A stretch of DNA of 64,000 nt from Burkholderiaceae bacterium DAT-1. Lineage in GTDB: Bacteria; Pseudomonadota; Gammaproteobacteria; Burkholderiales; Chitinimonadaceae. A program made the position numbers and the translations under genes. Positions within the stretch are counted from its first letter, which is position 1, and each line of letters starts with the position of its first letter. Below, in pieces: positions 61,541-64,000 of this stretch. The notes under the pieces were generated by a model. The model searched no databases, was not told the DNA's origin, and saw nothing but the letters and a program-made list of their open reading frames with translations. The stretch covers positions 62,001-126,000 of the forward strand of contig JAHRBI010000004.1 in NCBI GenBank assembly GCA_019084025.1, in the 5' to 3' direction.

Positions 61541-62968
61541 TTAGTCTGCCAGCGTGAGCTCGGCGACCGCCCCACCGTCTGGCGCGTTTACCACGCGAAT
61601 GTGCCCGCCATGCAGACTGGCAACTTCGCGTACGAATGGGAGACCCAGCCCGGTTGATTTCGGGCGATGGTCGGGGCGCGGCAGGGAATAGAAGCGCTCG
61701 AAAATGCGGTCGCGGGCAAAATCGGGCACGCCGGGACCATGATCGCGGATGGTGAGTTGCACATTTTTCTCGTCACGAATGAGACTGATATCGATCAGAC
61801 CCTTCTCTGGCGAAAAATCGATGGCGTTATCGAGCAGATTGCCTATGGCCTGACTGAGCAGAAACGCATCTCCCCGCATGAGGAGGGATGATTCGGAATC
61901 AAGGGAGATGACGATGTTGCGCGGGGAGGCGATCGCCTCCCGGTTGCGGATAACATCCCGAACAAGGGGCACCAGATCGACAGTCTCCGGGTGCGCCAGC
62001 GTGCGCATGCCCTCCAGCTTGGCCAGATCCAGCAGGCGCTCGATGATACGGGTCATGCGGTCAGATTGCGCGGCGATATTGCCAAGAAAGCGCTGGCGCT
62101 CGGCCTCGGGCATCTGCTCGTTGATCAGTTCTGCTGCGCCCTTGATCGCGGCCAGCGGGCTTTTTAATTCATGTGTGAGCGCATGAACGTATTCCTCGGC
62201 ATAGCGTTTTCCTTCCAGCTCTTCGCGCATGTGCTCGATGGATTGGCCGAGCAGGGCGACCTCGCCGCTGCCATGCAAGGGGGGCAGGGTAACATTACGT
62301 TCGCCGCGCGAGACAGCTGCCGTATAGTCCACCAGCCGGTGCAGCGTGCGGGTCAGCCACCACGAGAGCAACAGCCCTGCCAGCAGGCTGAGGGCCAGCG
62401 CCGCTTGCCCTGCGCGAGTCAAGCCACGATACGCCTGCACAAAATAGGGTTCGACCGATCCCGCCGGCTTGGCAACAGTGACCACGCCGATGATCTTGCC
62501 ATTGTCCAGAACAGGGGCCGCAACATGGAGAACGGCGTCGCCGGTGTTGGGGTCTTGTGTGGCCCGTGCGCCGTAGCGGCCGTGCAGCGTCAGGTAGACA
62601 TCATTCCAGCGGGAATAATCCTGACCGGTTGCTTCCACGCTGGAATCAAACAATACGATGCCGCGCGCATCTGTGACGTAAATGCGGTAATCCGGGCGGT
62701 CGCGCTGTACGCCCCAGATACTTGCACCCATGTGTCGTTGCTGAAAACGACCGACTTGCTGCGCTAGCGCGCTGTCGCCTGCCAGCATGCCCTGACGGAT
62801 GTCGTCGCGTACCTGTTCGGCCAGCAAATTGGCGCTATCGAGCAGGCTGTCTTCCATGGCTTGCCGCAGTGCCGGTTTGAGCGCATTGCGGGCGGTATCG
62901 ACCAGAAACCACGCGGTGATGCCCACCACCAGGAAATACCCCAGAAAGATACGCAGGCGGATCCGCAT
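61541..62968 (-). CDS. creC: Sensor histidine kinase CreC
   Basis: The 475-aa protein has two membrane helices (about residues 7-25 and 186-206) around a periplasmic sensor domain, a HAMP-like linker, and a kinase core with the H-box YVHALTHELKSPLAAIKGAAEL, N-box LSQAIGNLLDNAIDFS, and G-boxes RDHGPGVPDF and STGLGLPFVREVASLHGG. CreC answers to metabolic shift and, in some genera, beta-lactam damage. Its start overlaps the creB stop by one to three bases. Confidence 0.93.
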   Translation of the reverse strand: MRIRLRIFLGYFLVVGITAWFLVDTARNALKPALRQAMEDSLLDSANLLAEQVRDDIRQGMLAGDSALAQQVGRFQQRHMGASIWGVQRDRPDYRIYVTDARGIVLFDSSVEATGQDYSRWNDVYLTLHGRYGARATQDPNTGDAVLHVAAPVLDNGKIIGVVTVAKPAGSVEPYFVQAYRGLTRAGQAALALSLLAGLLLSWWLTRTLHRLVDYTAAVSRGERNVTLPPLHGSGEVALLGQSIEHMREELEGKRYAEEYVHALTHELKSPLAAIKGAAELINEQMPEAERQRFLGNIAAQSDRMTRIIERLLDLAKLEGMRTLAHPETVDLVPLVRDVIRNREAIASPRNIVISLDSESSLLMRGDAFLLSQAIGNLLDNAIDFSPEKGLIDISLIRDEKNVQLTIRDHGPGVPDFARDRIFERFYSLPRPDHRPKSTGLGLPFVREVASLHGGHIRVVNAPDGGAVAELTLAD

Positions 62969-63636
62969 CAGGCCAGCCTCAGGCTATAGCCCAGACCGCG
63001 ATGGGTGTGGATGTACTGGTTGTCCGGGTCGGCCTGACGCAATTTGGCGCGCAGGCTTTTGATATGGGCATCCACAGTGCGCTCGAAGCTGGCCTCGGGT
63101 TCTTCCCATGCATGATCCATCAGTTGTGCGCGGGTAAACACGCGCTCAGGTGCGTCGAGCAAAGTGATCAGCAGGCGATATTCATAGCGGGTGAGATCGA
63201 GGGGCGTCTCGCCCAGAAAGACTTTTGCTCGGGCGACATCGTGGCGCAATGCAGAGCCAGTCTGCACGGACTGTATGCCGCGACGCAAGATGGCTTTGAC
63301 CCGCGCCACCAGTTCGCGCGGGCTGAACGGCTTCAGTACATAGTCATCTGCACCCAGTTCAAAACCAATAATCCGGTCAATCTCTTCCGAGCGGGCGGTG
63401 AGAAAGACTACCGGCACATCGGACTGACGCCGGATCGCTTTACAGACCTCAAAGCCGCTGATGTCCGGCAGACCGACATCCAGAATCACCAGGTCGGCGG
63501 GACGTGTCTGCAGGTGTGCGAGTCCATCGGTGCCCAGCATGGCCCAGTGCACCTCGAATCCTTCCGAGCGAAGGGCGTATACGATGGTGTCGGCGATGGC
63601 GGCTTCATCTTCAATCAGGATAATCCGCTGGCTCAT
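62968..63636 (-). CDS. creB: Response regulator CreB
   Basis: The 222-aa OmpR-type regulator has a receiver with Asp53 (LVILDVGLPDISG), acidic E9-D10, Thr in VFLTARSEEID and Lys in YVLKPFSPRELVARV, and a C-terminal winged helix (about 130-220) with LTRYEYRLLITLLDAPERVFTRAQLMDHAW and RTVDAHIKSLRAKLRQAD. The start at 63636 overlaps the stop of the upstream gene (ATGA); a GTG at 63651 would add five residues. Order creB-creC-creD matches the family operon, but no creA is seen. Confidence 0.93.
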   Translation of the reverse strand: MSQRIILIEDEAAIADTIVYALRSEGFEVHWAMLGTDGLAHLQTRPADLVILDVGLPDISGFEVCKAIRRQSDVPVVFLTARSEEIDRIIGFELGADDYVLKPFSPRELVARVKAILRRGIQSVQTGSALRHDVARAKVFLGETPLDLTRYEYRLLITLLDAPERVFTRAQLMDHAWEEPEASFERTVDAHIKSLRAKLRQADPDNQYIHTHRGLGYSLRLA

Positions 63637-64000
63637 GAGGGTTTCACGCACGCCAATTGTGCTTTGAGGGAGGGCGATGCTTTGAGCAAAGCCTGATTGT
63701 AATGCTCGGCAAACTGGTAGGCCTGCGTGTTGAAGCGAACACCTTGTTCGCCGCAGACCGAGTCCGATGTGCCTGCAATGATCTTGACCATATCCTTGGG
63801 GAAGGGGCAGCCCGCCAGTTCCGGCACGCCGGGGGTGACGACGGCAAACCCGCTAATGGCGAGCAACTGCGGATGCGCGGATTTGGCTGCGCGCTGGGCA
63901 GCACGTACCGGGTTACCTTTAACAAGCTTGAGCGAATCCGCGGGTATGTCCGGACAGGAAGCGCTGATGGCCGCAGTCGACACGGCAGTTACCGCGCCCA
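63633..64000 (-). CDS. Exported protein of unknown function, partial, ahead of creB
   Basis: The frame is open to the end of the window, so the N-terminus is missing. The visible 121 residues begin with small non-polar residues (GAVTAVSTAAISAS), perhaps the end of a signal peptide, and contain four cysteines (SCPDIPAD, LAGCPFPKD, DSVCGEQ, LACVKPS), fitting an exported protein with disulfides. I recognise no family and it is not CreA. It overlaps creB by four bases, so it is probably co-transcribed with creBCD. Confidence 0.6.
   Translation of the reverse strand, partial: GAVTAVSTAAISASCPDIPADSLKLVKGNPVRAAQRAAKSAHPQLLAISGFAVVTPGVPELAGCPFPKDMVKIIAGTSDSVCGEQGVRFNTQAYQFAEHYNQALLKASPSLKAQLACVKPS

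Overview
The window is a stretch of ordinary chromosome from a Gram-negative bacterium, most likely a betaproteobacterium of the Neisseriales/Burkholderiales type. This rests on the order tsf-pyrH-frr-uppS-cdsA-dxr-rseP-bamA-skp-lpxD-fabZ-lpxA-lpxB-rnhB, the block maf / DUF177-rpmF-plsX-fabH-fabD-fabG-acpP-fabF, a tonB-exbB-exbD-exbD set, an FNR with all four cluster cysteines, and a lipase with its steric foldase. I see no insertion sequence, prophage, CRISPR array or rRNA operon. No species can be named from the sequence alone.

Layout. 1-13000: the translation, isoprenoid and envelope block (end of tsf through rnhB), all on the plus strand with many 1-4 base stop/start overlaps. 13100-19000: stator genes motA-motB, then a membrane-anchored methyltransferase overlapping motB, an HDOD-GAF protein, a TrmH-type RNA methylase, a possible PilZ-like protein and ung. 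19000-23000: lplT (minus), a DedA protein, lysC, then tRNA-Ser(GCT) and two identical tRNA-Arg(ACG). 23400-28100: a TonB energy system with two ExbD paralogues, a TPR protein and a 2-Cys peroxiredoxin. 28170-31075 (minus): nadE, an RsmI-like methylase and maf. 31100-37800: DUF177, rpmF and the fatty-acid synthesis genes. 37850-42500: a YhaJ-like LysR regulator with a degenerate 6-phosphogluconate-dehydrogenase-like protein, FNR with a small membrane protein that has an FNR box, a TauE/SafE-like membrane protein and an Ala/Pro-repeat lipoprotein. 42650-46200: aroC, a two-subunit 3-oxoacid CoA-transferase and an FNR-box cytochrome b561.

46400-64000 is more accessory in character. It holds a two-component pair whose divergent start codons overlap, a protein resembling cyanobacterial acyl-ACP reductase, a flavin reductase-like protein, the secreted lipase and its foldase, a malonyl-CoA ligase, an Mpo1-family oxygenase, a Crp/Fnr regulator, AlkB alkane hydroxylase with an AraC regulator, and creBCD with an unidentified gene ahead of it at the window edge.

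Themes: membrane building (Dxr/UppS/CdsA/PlsX/Fab/Lpx/Bam), oxygen-responsive control (FNR and two well-formed FNR boxes), and turnover of lipids or long-chain hydrocarbons (lipase, MatB, Mpo1, AlkB, possible acyl reductase). The two most interesting items are a FAM173/ATPSCKMT-like membrane methyltransferase translationally coupled to the flagellar stator genes, and the acyl-ACP-reductase-like gene facing a flavin reductase across a perfect 16-bp palindrome. All family assignments were made by reading motifs; no database search was possible.
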